The notes under the pieces were generated by a model, which saw nothing but the letters and a program-made list of their open reading frames with translations, was not told the DNA's origin and did no database searches. The position numbers and the translations under genes are program-made. Shown here piece after piece: positions 18,343 to 28,600 of a DNA stretch of 64,000 nucleotides. Each line of letters starts with the position of its first letter. The stretch's first letter is position 1. This stretch comes from Paraneptunicella aestuarii (lineage in GTDB: Bacteria; Pseudomonadota; Gammaproteobacteria; Enterobacterales; Alteromonadaceae). The stretch is from NCBI RefSeq assembly GCF_019900845.1, contig NZ_CP074570.1, forward strand, positions 4,712,001 through 4,776,000. Reading direction: 5' to 3'.

Positions 18343-18362
18343 AAGCCGCTTCCTTGCGGCGG
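18343..18362 (-). terminator. Terminator after the DUF3240 gene
   Basis: GCCGC-AAGGAA-GCGGC on the minus strand, followed by TTATCTTTC. It lies about 50 bases downstream of the DUF3240 stop and would end the adaptor/pump/DUF3240 transcript. Confidence 0.55.
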
Positions 18363-18413
18363 GGACGAAAAAGCATCACAAAAACAAAAGTCTTCCATGC
18401 ATGTATCTCGCAA

Positions 18414-18719
18414 TCATAACTTTCCTGTTTCAATTACCGGCGTTACCCAATAGCGAATGCTGCTGGCAGCTTTCAAATCCCTCATTCCAGCGAGTAACGC
18501 TTGGTATTGCTCGGCTTCATGCAGAATATCAATGCGGAACAATTGACGATAACCCGCAACCTGTTCCGCGATATCGTATTGTGAATGCTCGCGGCTAAAG
18601 CCGTTTACGGTCGAAAGTGTAAAGCCTGAAATATCATCCATGGTCATCAGCAAATCAATGACACCATCACGGCTGGCTTCATCAACCACAACGCTTAACA
18701 TCTGAGATTGGTTCATCAT
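18414..18719 (-). CDS. DUF3240 family protein
   Basis: A 101-residue soluble protein of the DUF3240 family, which is a small ferredoxin-like (PII-like) domain found next to heavy-metal RND pumps. The ATG at 18719 is preceded by TAGGAG at 5 bases; a GTG two codons upstream is possible. Typical parts are LSVVVDEASRDGVIDLLM, the GFTLSTVNGFSREHSQYDI middle and RLFRIDILHEAEQY. The gene starts 8 bases after the pump gene ends, so it is the last gene of the operon. Family members are thought to regulate or sense conditions for the pump, but the role is not established. Confidence 0.85.
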   Translation of the reverse strand: MMNQSQMLSVVVDEASRDGVIDLLMTMDDISGFTLSTVNGFSREHSQYDIAEQVAGYRQLFRIDILHEAEQYQALLAGMRDLKAASSIRYWVTPVIETGKL

Positions 18720-18727
18720 TTCCACTC

Positions 18728-21700
18728 CTAAAGCGTTAGCTTATGAGCCGCTTTATTCTCCAGTTTGAAGTAGAGAATAGGCAAAAAGTACAAGGTGACT
18801 AATGTTGATGAGAACAACCCGCCAATCACCACAATCGCTAGCGGCTTTTGGATTTCAGCACCAGGGCCTGTTGCCATCACCAAAGGCATCAAGCCGAACA
18901 TGGCTGTGCTAGCCGTCATCAAAATAGGACGAAGACGATCTTTAGCTCCGGTAATCACCAGCGTAGTCAAAGGAATCGCTTTCGCCTTGGCTTCTTCAAA
19001 GTGAGACAACATCACCACACCATTCAAAACCGCAACGCCAAGCAAGGCGATAAACCCGATGGATGCTGGAACGCTGACGTATTCACCTGTGAGATACAAA
19101 CCAAAAATTCCGCCCATTAAGGCAAAAGGAACATTCGCGAGAATCAACCCCGCTTTGGTTAAGGAACGGAAAGTACCAAACAGAATAATGACTATCAGAA
19201 GCAGTACCGCAGGGATCACCATTAGCAGGTTGTTAGTCGCACGGATCTGGTTTTCAAATTCACCACCATATTCAACGCTGTAGTTAGCCGGAAGCGTTAC
19301 TTGCTGAGACACATTAGCCTGCAACTCTTCCACAAACCCCACCAAATCACGCCCTTGCACATTGGTAGCAATAACGGCGAAACGTTGCGCATTTTCACGC
19401 TCGATAATCGCTGGCCCTTCCGCCAATTTGATATCGGCAATATCACTCAGCAATACAGAACGACCACTATGCTCGCTATTCACCACATCTGACTCGGGCA
19501 TCAAAACGCTGAGATTGCGAATTTCCTCAATAGAGGCCAATGTAGGTATGCCTTGGTACTGGCTTGAGAACATGATCGGAGTTTTCACTTTACCCTGAAT
19601 CAACTCACTGATTTTTGCGCCCGTAATCTGCACGCGCAGGTAATTCGAAAGCTCAGAAGTTGTCATGCCATAACGGCTAGCTATTTCAGGATGCAGTACC
19701 ACGTTCAGATAATCGCCACCTTCAATCAAGGTCATTTGAACGTCGATACTGCCAGTGGTGCTTTTTACCGTATGCGAGATTTCTTCCGCCAGTTTTGCCA
19801 GTGTCGGAATATCTTCCCCAAACACTTTTACGGTGACGGTTCCAGTGCTTCCGGTCAGCATTTCAGACACGCGCATTTGAATAGGCTGAGTAAAACCAAA
19901 GTTGATACCGGGATAACGCTGCACCACTTCACGAATGGCTTGCTCCAACTCAGCTTTGGTTTCAAAACGCCATTGATCTCTGGGATTCAGTTCCATGAAC
20001 ACATCGGTCTCGTTTAATCCCATAGGATCCAGGCCTAATTCATCAGATCCCGTTCGAGCCACAATTTGCTTAATTTCAGGCACTTCAGCTATCAAGGCTT
20101 TCTCAATTTGTTGATCCAGTTGAATGGATTCATTAAGAGAAATGGTGGGCGACTTTTCCAACTGCACAATGATGTCACCTTCATCCAACACGGGCATAAA
20201 GGTTTTGCCAAGCTGAGTGAACAACCCAAGGCTGAGCACCAACAAAGACATTACCACCACAATAAAAGCCGTTGGGCGATGCAAAACCTTATCCAGAGAG
20301 TTGGAATAAAGCTGCTGTAACCGCTGTAGATACTTAGGTGTGCTTATACCACCAGAGCGAATCAACAAAGATGAAAAAACGGGAATAATAGTTAAAGACG
20401 TTATTAACGCAGCGGTCATTGCAAACACAATGGTCAACGCTACCGGTGAGAACAGCTTTCCTTCCAGCCCGGTTAAGGTTAGCAAAGGAATAAACACAAC
20501 AATAACAATCACAGTACCCGCAACCACTGGCTTGGCAATAGATTTACAGGCTCTGAAAATCAGGTGCATTCTAGGCAAAGGCACATTTTTGTTGAGTTGA
20601 GTCACAATGTTTTCAACAACTACAACTGACGAATCAACCAACATACCGATGGCAATTACCAGCCCCCCCAAACTCATCAAATTGGCCGATAACCCCCACT
20701 GATTCATCATCAAAAAAGTGATAATGACCGCAATAGGAATAGAGGTAGACACCACCAATGATGCATTCACATGCCCCAAGAACAAAGCAAGCAACACAAT
20801 AACCAATACAATGGCTTCAAATAACGCACTGGTAATAGTGTTCACTGCTGTATCAATCAGGTTTTTACGGTCATAAAACACATTCAGTTTTGTGCCGGGA
20901 GGAAGAGTGCTTTGCAATTGTTCTAACTTGGCACGAACACCGCGAACAACATCGGCAGTATTGGAATCTTTCAGCGCTACAACCAAAGCTTCGGTTGTTT
21001 CTTCACCGTCTTTGGTTACCGCCCCATATCGCGCCAGACTACCAATGCTGATTTCCCCTAAATGCTTCAACTGAATAGGAAACCCTTCAAGATTGGTAAT
21101 GACGATATCGCCTAACTCATGGGCTTCCTGAATTCGCCCTTCGGTACGAATAATCATGGAATCCGTACCAATATCCATTCGCCCCACACTGCCATTGGTA
21201 TTAGCCATTTGAACCTGGTCAGCAATGTCTTGCAGCGTTAAACCCGCCGATTCAATCGCCACAGTATCAGGCGTGAATTGAACTGTTTTGGTAAAGCCAC
21301 CCAAAATGTTTACATCAGCGACGCCCGCGACAGTTCTAAGCTGCGGACGAATTTGCCAATCCAGCAGGTGCTTGCGTTCCATTAATGACAAGTTAGGGTT
21401 TTCGATGCTGAACATGAACATTTCACTAAGCGGCGTACTCATTGGTGCAACTCCACCTTCAGCAATATCAGGCAAGCTAGCCCACAATCCATTCAAGCGT
21501 TCGTTGACTTGCTGGCGCGCCCAATAAATATCGGTACCTTCTGCAAAATCAAGAGTAATGGAAGTAATGGCGTATTTGGTTGTGGAACGCAAAATGGTTT
21601 GCTTGGGAATACCCAACAATTCCGTTTCGATAGGGCGAGTGATCTGCGCTTCGATTTCCTCAGCAGTCATACCCGACGCTTTAACAATAATCTTCACCTG

Positions 21701-21835
21701 AGTCGGTGAAATATCAGGGAACGCATCAATCGGGATTTTCTTCCAGGCTAAGGCCCCTAACGAGACCAAAATGGCGAACACCACCATAATGAAGACACGT
21801 TGTACCAGTGAGAAGCGGACTATCTGATCCAACAT
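18728..21835 (-). CDS. Heavy-metal RND pump (CzcA/CusA family)
   Basis: A 1035-residue inner-membrane pump of the HME-RND family, with KKIPIDAFPDISPTQVKI near residue 32 and the WARQQVNERL pore segment. Twelve helices are expected. TM4 reads GGLVIAIGMLVDSSVVVVEN: it keeps the VD and VEN acidic residues but lacks the DFG of CzcA-type divalent-cation pumps, and in this it looks more like CusA (monovalent metals). The RBS GGAGGCGAATAA precedes the ATG, and the start directly follows the adaptor stop. Neighbours are an adaptor and a DUF3240 protein; no outer-membrane factor is encoded here, so a channel from elsewhere must be shared. The metal is not resolved. Confidence 0.87.
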   Translation of the reverse strand: MLDQIVRFSLVQRVFIMVVFAILVSLGALAWKKIPIDAFPDISPTQVKIIVKASGMTAEEIEAQITRPIETELLGIPKQTILRSTTKYAITSITLDFAEGTDIYWARQQVNERLNGLWASLPDIAEGGVAPMSTPLSEMFMFSIENPNLSLMERKHLLDWQIRPQLRTVAGVADVNILGGFTKTVQFTPDTVAIESAGLTLQDIADQVQMANTNGSVGRMDIGTDSMIIRTEGRIQEAHELGDIVITNLEGFPIQLKHLGEISIGSLARYGAVTKDGEETTEALVVALKDSNTADVVRGVRAKLEQLQSTLPPGTKLNVFYDRKNLIDTAVNTITSALFEAIVLVIVLLALFLGHVNASLVVSTSIPIAVIITFLMMNQWGLSANLMSLGGLVIAIGMLVDSSVVVVENIVTQLNKNVPLPRMHLIFRACKSIAKPVVAGTVIVIVVFIPLLTLTGLEGKLFSPVALTIVFAMTAALITSLTIIPVFSSLLIRSGGISTPKYLQRLQQLYSNSLDKVLHRPTAFIVVVMSLLVLSLGLFTQLGKTFMPVLDEGDIIVQLEKSPTISLNESIQLDQQIEKALIAEVPEIKQIVARTGSDELGLDPMGLNETDVFMELNPRDQWRFETKAELEQAIREVVQRYPGINFGFTQPIQMRVSEMLTGSTGTVTVKVFGEDIPTLAKLAEEISHTVKSTTGSIDVQMTLIEGGDYLNVVLHPEIASRYGMTTSELSNYLRVQITGAKISELIQGKVKTPIMFSSQYQGIPTLASIEEIRNLSVLMPESDVVNSEHSGRSVLLSDIADIKLAEGPAIIERENAQRFAVIATNVQGRDLVGFVEELQANVSQQVTLPANYSVEYGGEFENQIRATNNLLMVIPAVLLLIVIILFGTFRSLTKAGLILANVPFALMGGIFGLYLTGEYVSVPASIGFIALLGVAVLNGVVMLSHFEEAKAKAIPLTTLVITGAKDRLRPILMTASTAMFGLMPLVMATGPGAEIQKPLAIVVIGGLFSSTLVTLYFLPILYFKLENKAAHKLTL

Positions 21836-22951
21836 TTATTCGCCTCCCATACCAGCCATCATTCCCTGAACGGCACTCACAGAACGGCTTAACACTTCAT
21901 TATTTGTCAGTGCAGAATTGAGCTCTAGATAATACTGAGCAACCTGGTTCACCGTTCTATTGGAAGCCAACACATTAACGGGAACTGCTTGCACTTGGTT
22001 GCCTTGTTTGACTAAAACATGAGAGCTATTTTGCCAATTAAAAACACTAGACTGAGGCACTAACATCGAGGCTTGCTCAAGCTGAGGAACAACACGTAAT
22101 GTTTGCCCAAGCTTTAATGAACAGGATTCAGGTAAAGGTTCCGACCACAAACTGACATGGAAGTTCTCTGCAGTTCCCTCCATATTCTCGATTTTAATCG
22201 GCATATTGGCACATAAACGTGTACTTACTGATTCTATCTGTCCAGCTAGTTGAACCGGAGCTGCAACAGCCAAACGAATTTTGTCTGCCGGAATAATTGC
22301 ACCCAAAACAGGATCCATCGTATCAAGGTTCAACATTTCCGGATAAAACAAAATCCCGTCAGCAGGTGCCATCAACTTGGCAGTGTCCATATGAGCACTG
22401 TCTATATTTAAGAGCTCAGAGAAATGCTGCAAATGACCCAGTTCGATACGTATAGCATGGTACTGTTCCGCAATCTCAGACCATACATGAATGCTAATCG
22501 CCCCCTTCTCAAACAGGTTTTTGCCTTCGTTGTAACGCTTCAAAGAAACGCCATACACAAACTCTTGAGATGCCAACTGTTCCTGAAAATGGTGTACTTC
22601 ACTGCCTGATAAGGTAGCAATAATCTGCCCTTGCTTCACAGGTGTTCCATGCGGAAACAACATATCCACACGTTGTGGCTGGAAAGGAGCAGTAATCAAA
22701 AATTGCTGCGACATTGAAAAGGTTACTTCAGCCGAAAGCGGTTGCCCGTTATAGACATCAGCAGTTTTAACTTGTGTAAATTCCAGTTCCAGACTTCCAA
22801 GATCTTTAATGGCAATGGATTCATTCGCATATGCGGAGTTGCCCATAAACATCAAAGCAAGGAAATTCAATAGAACGACCTTAACCCCGGAAACTCTGCT
22901 ACCAGAGAACACCGGAGACGATAAATTTGAAAAAAAGTTGGGCACATTCAC
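21836..22951 (-). CDS. Periplasmic adaptor (membrane-fusion protein) of the heavy-metal RND pump
   Basis: A 371-residue adaptor starting at the GTG at 22951. The N-terminus has a basic segment and hydrophobic stretch (SGVKVVLLNFLALMFMGNSAYA) serving as signal peptide or anchor. The mature protein shows a lipoyl half (MLFPHGTPVKQGQIIATL), a short alpha-hairpin (HHFQEQLASQEFVYGVSLKR), the second lipoyl half (LMAPADGILFYPEML) and beta-barrel and membrane-proximal domains. The stop codon adjoins the pump start, so both are co-transcribed with DUF3240. The hairpin is short compared with drug-type adaptors. No Cys/His/Met cluster is seen, so metal binding by the adaptor itself is not supported. Confidence 0.82.
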   Translation of the reverse strand: MNVPNFFSNLSSPVFSGSRVSGVKVVLLNFLALMFMGNSAYANESIAIKDLGSLELEFTQVKTADVYNGQPLSAEVTFSMSQQFLITAPFQPQRVDMLFPHGTPVKQGQIIATLSGSEVHHFQEQLASQEFVYGVSLKRYNEGKNLFEKGAISIHVWSEIAEQYHAIRIELGHLQHFSELLNIDSAHMDTAKLMAPADGILFYPEMLNLDTMDPVLGAIIPADKIRLAVAAPVQLAGQIESVSTRLCANMPIKIENMEGTAENFHVSLWSEPLPESCSLKLGQTLRVVPQLEQASMLVPQSSVFNWQNSSHVLVKQGNQVQAVPVNVLASNRTVNQVAQYYLELNSALTNNEVLSRSVSAVQGMMAGMGGE

Positions 22952-23121
22952 GGTTCAATAAAATCCTGTAACAAGTGAGTTGAACATCTATAACTGCAAT
23001 AAAAAACGCTTGCAGTTATACTTGCCGCAAGCATCTATGAATCGACTAAATTGATCATCGGGCATGTGTCCTAAAGCGTTTAAATATATGATTTTATTGG
23101 CTTAATTATCCATCCTTAGTA

Positions 23122-23676
23122 ATGTGTTTACGCTTGAAATTGATTCAAAAATTACCCTGGAGAATTCCCTTGAAAGACAAAATCCTCGCCATTAGCTTGC
23201 TCATTATCATGGTGTTGAATCTATTGGACGTAATCACCGACACTCGCTTGCAAGTGCCGCTTTGGCATATTTTTGAAGAAGGTTTTATCGTACTGGTCTC
23301 TGGGGTTTTGGCTGTGTATCTGATTATTGAAATGCGTCACAGAACCAAACGCTTGAGTACGTTGTCTCAAGATCTGCGCGACACTGAAAGTAAACTGCAA
23401 AACATGACCGAGCAGTTTAAACAGGCTCGCCATCAATATTCCGAAGCTATCCAGAATCAACTGGAAGCATGGCAACTCAGTCAGAGCGAAAAAGACGTAG
23501 CAACCTTACTGCTTAAAGGTTTGAGTTTTCAGGAAATAGCAACGCTACGAAACACCAAAGAGAAAACCGTGCGCCAACAAGCGTCCGCTATTTACGCCAA
23601 AGCAGGGTTAGAAGGACGCCATGAGCTAGCAGCCTGGTTTTTTGAGGATTTTTTGACTCCAACAGAACCGGTTTAG
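23122..23676 (+). CDS. Membrane-bound LuxR-type HTH regulator
   Basis: Up to 184 residues. Two hydrophobic helices (about 22-38 and 50-68) are followed by a coiled-coil stretch (RTKRLSTLSQDLRDTESKLQ, then MTEQFKQARHQYSEAI). A C-terminal LuxR/GerE HTH follows (LSQSEKDVATLLLKGLSFQE, then KTVRQQASAIYAKAGLEGRH). No receiver or ligand domain is present, so the membrane part probably senses the signal directly. The ATG at 23122 lacks a good ribosome site; a TTG at 23170 has GGAG 8 bases upstream and would remove 16 residues. The gene diverges from the heavy-metal RND operon, suggesting it controls that operon. The direct target is not shown by the sequence. Confidence 0.75.
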   Translation: MCLRLKLIQKLPWRIPLKDKILAISLLIIMVLNLLDVITDTRLQVPLWHIFEEGFIVLVSGVLAVYLIIEMRHRTKRLSTLSQDLRDTESKLQNMTEQFKQARHQYSEAIQNQLEAWQLSQSEKDVATLLLKGLSFQEIATLRNTKEKTVRQQASAIYAKAGLEGRHELAAWFFEDFLTPTEPV

Positions 23677-23727
23677 ATACGCTAAACGTCATCAACTGAC
23701 AAATGGCCGCCTCATGCTTGATTCGAG

Positions 23728-24324
23728 TTAATCGCCCCCCACGCCTCTACAAAAACTCTTAAACGACAGTTCAGCAAGTTCTTTGGCAGTAAACACTTTA
23801 TGTCCATCTCCCATGGATTCCTCCATCGTTAATGCGGCGCTAAAAAATAACCCTTCGATCAAATTCGTCACCCAGACAGTTGGAAAATCATTACTTATGC
23901 TGCCTTCCTTTTTACAGTATTCCACCAACTCAACGGTTTCCTGTTTTTGCTTCCTGTATATGGCGAGCACCTCTGGATCGTCCTCGGTGAGGGTGTCCAG
24001 TTTCATTAAAAATTGTAGCTCCTGAGTTAGCGGAATTACGTACTCAAACGTAAGTCTGATAGCGTCGATACCTGACTTGGCTTTCCTATTGATGGGCAAG
24101 CAAGCAGTATCAATTGCGTTAAAGCAATGAATCGCAATGCCTTTAATCAATTGCTCTCGTGTCTCAAATTGTCGGTACAGCGTGGCACGCCCCACCCCCG
24201 CATGATTGGCAATATCACTCAGTGAAGCTTCCTTATTGCTATTCAGTAGTTGTAACCCAGCTTTAAGCAAAGCGTCACGAGAACGTTTCGCCCTTGCATC
24301 GAGGTTTTTGACAATTTTAAACAT
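23728..24324 (-). CDS. TetR-family repressor
   Basis: A 198-residue TetR protein. The ATG at 24324 (MFKIVKNLDARAKRSRDALL) has GGTGGCGGAAAA before it. The N-terminal HTH is canonical: SLSDIANHAGVGRATLYRQF followed by ETREQLIKGI. The C-terminal ligand domain is helical, with no recognised ligand signature. It diverges from an adaptor/pump pair of the drug-exporting RND class, and a 20-bp inverted repeat lies between them. This is the usual AcrR-like arrangement, in which a pump substrate lifts repression. Confidence 0.88.
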   Translation of the reverse strand: MFKIVKNLDARAKRSRDALLKAGLQLLNSNKEASLSDIANHAGVGRATLYRQFETREQLIKGIAIHCFNAIDTACLPINRKAKSGIDAIRLTFEYVIPLTQELQFLMKLDTLTEDDPEVLAIYRKQKQETVELVEYCKKEGSISNDFPTVWVTNLIEGLFFSAALTMEESMGDGHKVFTAKELAELSFKSFCRGVGGD

Positions 24325-24340
24325 TTTTCCGCCACCAAAC

Positions 24341-24399
24341 TTATGAAACACAGTTGTATCGTATCTTTCAAGAAATTATGATACACACCTGTTTCATAA
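24341..24399. promoter_or_regulatory. Likely TetR operator, two 20-bp inverted arms
   Basis: TTATGAAACACAGTTGTATC (24341-24360) is nearly the reverse complement of GATACACACCTGTTTCATAA (24380-24399), with the mismatches confined to the middle. Each arm also contains GATAC/GTATC. The pair lies between the divergent TetR gene and the RND adaptor gene, so one repressor could cover both promoters. Binding is inferred. Confidence 0.65.
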
Positions 24400-24433
24400 A
24401 ATACAAAAAGTTAACTGCTATTTGAGGTTGGGT

Positions 24434-25603
24434 ATGAATCTACGGAACAATTTATGGAGGCTGCTCGTTGCTGTTTCTCTGTTACTCACTGTCTTATGGA
24501 TAACATTGGATGAACCTGAAAATAAACACTCTACTGAGCATGATAAGCCCGTTTATACCGTCACAGTACAAACGGTAACTCCACAAACGTCCCATATCTC
24601 TATCGAAGCCATCGGTCTTACTTCAGCTCACTGGCCGTTAGAAATTATTGCCGCAGTCAGTGGGCGAGTTAGTGAGCTACCGGAACACACTGAACCCGGT
24701 GACATACTAAATAAGGATGCCTTGTTATTATCAATTCAAGATACGGCTTATGTGGCCGAACATAGAGCCGCGCAGGCAAAAATTGAGCAGGCAAAGTTAG
24801 AAGTAGAACGTTTAAAACATGAGCAGTATGTCGTCAGTAAAATGGATAATGGCAATAAATTATCTGCTTTTGGAAAGTTTGAACCTCATATTACTGCTGC
24901 AGAAGCAGAATTGGCCGCGGCATTGGCAGCAGAAAAGCTGACCTGGCAGCAATGGCAAGATACTAAAATAAAGGCACCTTTCGATGCGGTGATCATAGAT
25001 AGAACCATTACTCCCGGGCAATGGGTAAACGCAGGCGAACGCTTATTTTTACTGGCCTCTAGCACAGAACTTAATGTCAAGGTGGAGCTGTCTGCGAAAG
25101 ATTGGCAACGAATTAGAACACTGTCTGATTTCAGTTCACATAAAACAAACACAGCTATTGTTATGGCTCCTGACGGCTCACAGTGGTCAGCAAGTTTGCG
25201 TTACACCAATCCAACGATGGATTCTGTAACCCGTCAACGCAGCATAGTGCTTAAAGTAGCCAATCCCTACGAAACAGAAAACACCAATTTGCCTTTGTTA
25301 CCAAATCAGCAGGTGACAGTGTTGTTCAATGGTACTGAATTGCATAATGTGGTTGAAGCTCCGGCCTCTGTATTAACTGAGGATGGCAAGGTATGGTCGT
25401 TGTCGCATGGGCAGTTATTGCTTGAAGAAGTAGAAATTGTGCAAGAACTACCTGACATCGTGAAGTACCGCTACCTGAACTCACCATCAGAGCCAAGAAA
25501 TCTGATTCTTTTTCCTCTCAGCACCATGTTGCAAGGCCAGCGAGCCATTGCTACGCAAGATAATTCCGAAAACGCCTTTCAAGAAAACGTACTGGAAAAC
25601 TAA
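24434..25603 (+). CDS. RND periplasmic adaptor (drug-efflux type)
   Basis: A 389-residue membrane-fusion protein starting at the ATG at 24434, with GAGG 8 bases upstream. An N-terminal anchor helix (NLWRLLVAVSLLLTVLWI) is followed by the lipoyl motif (AAVSGRVSELPEHTEPGDIL), an alpha-hairpin with heptads (AKIEQAKLEVERLKHEQYV, AAEAELAAALAAEKL) and the second lipoyl half (KIKAPFDAVIIDRTITPGQW). The beta-barrel region follows (LRYTNPTMDSVTRQRSIVLK). No lipobox is present, unlike many AcrA-type adaptors. It is 3 bases upstream of the pump gene and under apparent TetR control. Confidence 0.87.
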   Translation: MNLRNNLWRLLVAVSLLLTVLWITLDEPENKHSTEHDKPVYTVTVQTVTPQTSHISIEAIGLTSAHWPLEIIAAVSGRVSELPEHTEPGDILNKDALLLSIQDTAYVAEHRAAQAKIEQAKLEVERLKHEQYVVSKMDNGNKLSAFGKFEPHITAAEAELAAALAAEKLTWQQWQDTKIKAPFDAVIIDRTITPGQWVNAGERLFLLASSTELNVKVELSAKDWQRIRTLSDFSSHKTNTAIVMAPDGSQWSASLRYTNPTMDSVTRQRSIVLKVANPYETENTNLPLLPNQQVTVLFNGTELHNVVEAPASVLTEDGKVWSLSHGQLLLEEVEIVQELPDIVKYRYLNSPSEPRNLILFPLSTMLQGQRAIATQDNSENAFQENVLEN

Positions 25604-25606
25604 ACA

Positions 25607-28600
25607 ATGAAAGCATTAACAAGATGGTTTCTGGATAACCCAGTCGCAGCAAACTTACTGATGGCGTTCATATTAGTAGCAGGTTATTTAAGCTTTAAAA
25701 ACCTGCGAATTGAGAGCTTTCCTCAAATTCCGGCTTCACAGCTCATCATTTCTGTAGTCTATCCGGGGGGTACTCCCAAACAGGTTGATGAAGGCATAAC
25801 TCAACGTATCGAAGATGCTATTAGTGGGGTGCCAGGAATTAAAAGCATAATGAGCCAATCTTCCATAGGTTATGCCGAGGTAACAGTAAAGAAGAAAACG
25901 GGCGTAAAGCTCGATCGCTTAATGGAAGACATTCGTAATGAAATAGAAGCTATCGTCGGCTTTCCAGCACAAGCAGAACGCCCTCAGATTTACCGAGATG
26001 AGTTTGGTAATTTGGCCGCATTTGTATTGGTTTATGGAGGTGATGATCCGCATCTGTTGCAGAAAGTGTCAAGTCGCGTACAAAACGCCCTGAAAAAGCA
26101 CCCGGAAATTTCTAAAGTTACCAACCTGGGTAAGCGTAAAGCTGAATTAGTGATTGAACCAAACCAGGCTCTAATGCAGCGCTATAACCTGCACATTGAA
26201 GATTTAGCAACGCGAATAGATCAATGGTCGTTTAACTATCGAAGTGGTGAACTTAAAACCGCCCGAGGCAACATCACCTTGCGAGGCGACAGCTATTCCG
26301 ACAATCTATTAAAGCTGCAAAACTTACCCATTATCGTCACCCCAGAGTCAAACGTAACGCTCAAAGACATTGCCACGATCAAACGCAGTTTTGAACAAAC
26401 CGACAGTATTGTTCGCTTTGAAGGTAAACAGGCAATTGCCTTAATGGTTTCCACCAGTCAGAAAGACAACCTGCTTCGAGTCAGTGAAGCCATTGATAAC
26501 ACATTACAGGAACTTCAACCTACTCTACCTGTCGGGATCCATGCAACAGTAATGGCAGACATGGCTCCTTACATTGAAGAACAATTATCATTGTTAGGCA
26601 CAAATGGTTGGCAAGGTTTGCTGATAGTTATCCTGCTTTTAGGATTATTTTTAGAAGTAAAACTGGCTCTGTGGGTTGCATTGGGTATTCCGGTATCACT
26701 CGCGGGCACTGTTTGGCTAATGGGTTTACCCGCTCTTGACTACAGTATTAATGACATCACCTTATTTGGCATGATCCTGGTGTTGGGTATATTAGTAGAT
26801 GATGCAATAGTAGTCGGTGAAAGTATCCACCAGGCGCGACAAAAATACCGGAATCCAAAAGAGGCCGCATGGCATGGTGTTAATTCCGTAGCCATAGCGA
26901 CCATGTTCGGCGCTCTCACGACCATCGCAGCGTTCTCACCCATGCTATGGATTGAGAATGAATTGGCTAAAGTGCTGGCTGGATTTTCCGCTGTCGTTAT
27001 TTTTGCGCTAACGTTCTCATTAATAGAGAGCAAGTTTATACTGCCTTCACACCTTTGCTTACCCATGCATTCTGAGCAAAAAACCAAGCCTTGGTACACA
27101 CAAATTCTGCATACTGCCCGTAAGTTATGTATGGCAGGACTAGATTGGTTTTCACTCCGTGTATACCAGCCAGTTCTAAAACTCGCATTACACAACAAAG
27201 GCAGCGCGCTAACCTTGTTTGTGGTTATTATGCTTTTAGCTTACGGCGCCTTGATGAAAGGACACATTCGCTCCGTTTTTTTTCCTGAAATTCCCGGACG
27301 ATATGCCACTTTAAAAGTCACCATGGCTCAAGATGCAGCCTTATCGTTAACACAAAGCCATATCCCCAGGTTAGAGGCCGCTATCGTCAAAACCAGCAAA
27401 CAATTGCAGCAAGAGTATGGATTAGATAGCGAGCCGGTTCAGCGTTATTTAATTTCCATGGAAAATGGCAAAGTCATAGAACTGACTGCTGAATTGACTA
27501 AAACCGCTCTGTCAGACATTCCCGGTGATCGATTCCTGCAAGTGTGGCGCGAAAATACAGGGCAGATAGAAGGCAGTTATGCCGAAAACTTCACATTGGC
27601 AGAAGAACCAGCGGGTGGCACAGCAATTACAGTGTCTGCAGAGAGCCGTGATTTAGCTCGCTTTGTGGCACAACAGTTAAAAGAAGACCTGCGCTCCTTG
27701 CCCGGCGTGAATGATGTATTCGATGACTCTCAGGACGGGAAAAGACAATTGCAAGTTAAGCTCAATGAAAGAGGCGTTCAGTTGGGCATAGATCAACGTC
27801 AACTCGCCATTTTGGTTGGCGGAGCTTTCGGGGAAATCGAAGTACATCGGCTATTGGATAAAGGTCAAGAAGTCTCCGTTAAAGTCCGCTTGCCTGAACA
27901 GGAAAAGCGCTCAATCGAACAACTAAAATCAACGCCTGTATATCTCGGTAAAGATAGCTACGTGAGTTTGGGCGAAATTAGCGACCTCACATACAGCCGA
28001 CAACCAGAAGTGCTTTATCGTCGAAATAGAAATGAAGTTGTCAGCATTTACTGGAAACAAAACCGCTCAGTAGCTTCACCGGAAGAAGTATGGGAGCAAG
28101 TAAAAAGCCAATTATTACCAGAACTTAAGGAGAAGTACCCTCAAGTCCAAATCGAGGCAGTAGGAGAATTTGCAGAAATACTGGAAGTACAAGCAGGCTT
28201 TCAAAAAGCCATGCTGATGACGATTCTGCTGATATACGTTTTGTTGGCGATACCTCTTAAATCATATTGGCAGCCATTGATTATTATGTCGGTTATTCCC
28301 TTCGGATTCGCTGGCGCTATTTATGGTCACGGTGTAATGGGACTATCAGTAAGCTTATTATCGATGTTTGGTATGATGGCAATGACAGGCGTTGTCATCA
28401 ACGACTCTTTAGTGCTAATGACGCGTTTTAATCAACTTTACCGCTCAGGAATGGAAGTCAAAGACGCACTTATCGAAGCAGGAAAAAGTCGTATGCGGGC
28501 AATCTTCCTGACAACAGTAACAACGGTTTGTGGCCTGCTACCGTTACTCACTGAAACCTCTGAGCAAGCACAATACTTAAAACCTGCAGCGGTATCATTA

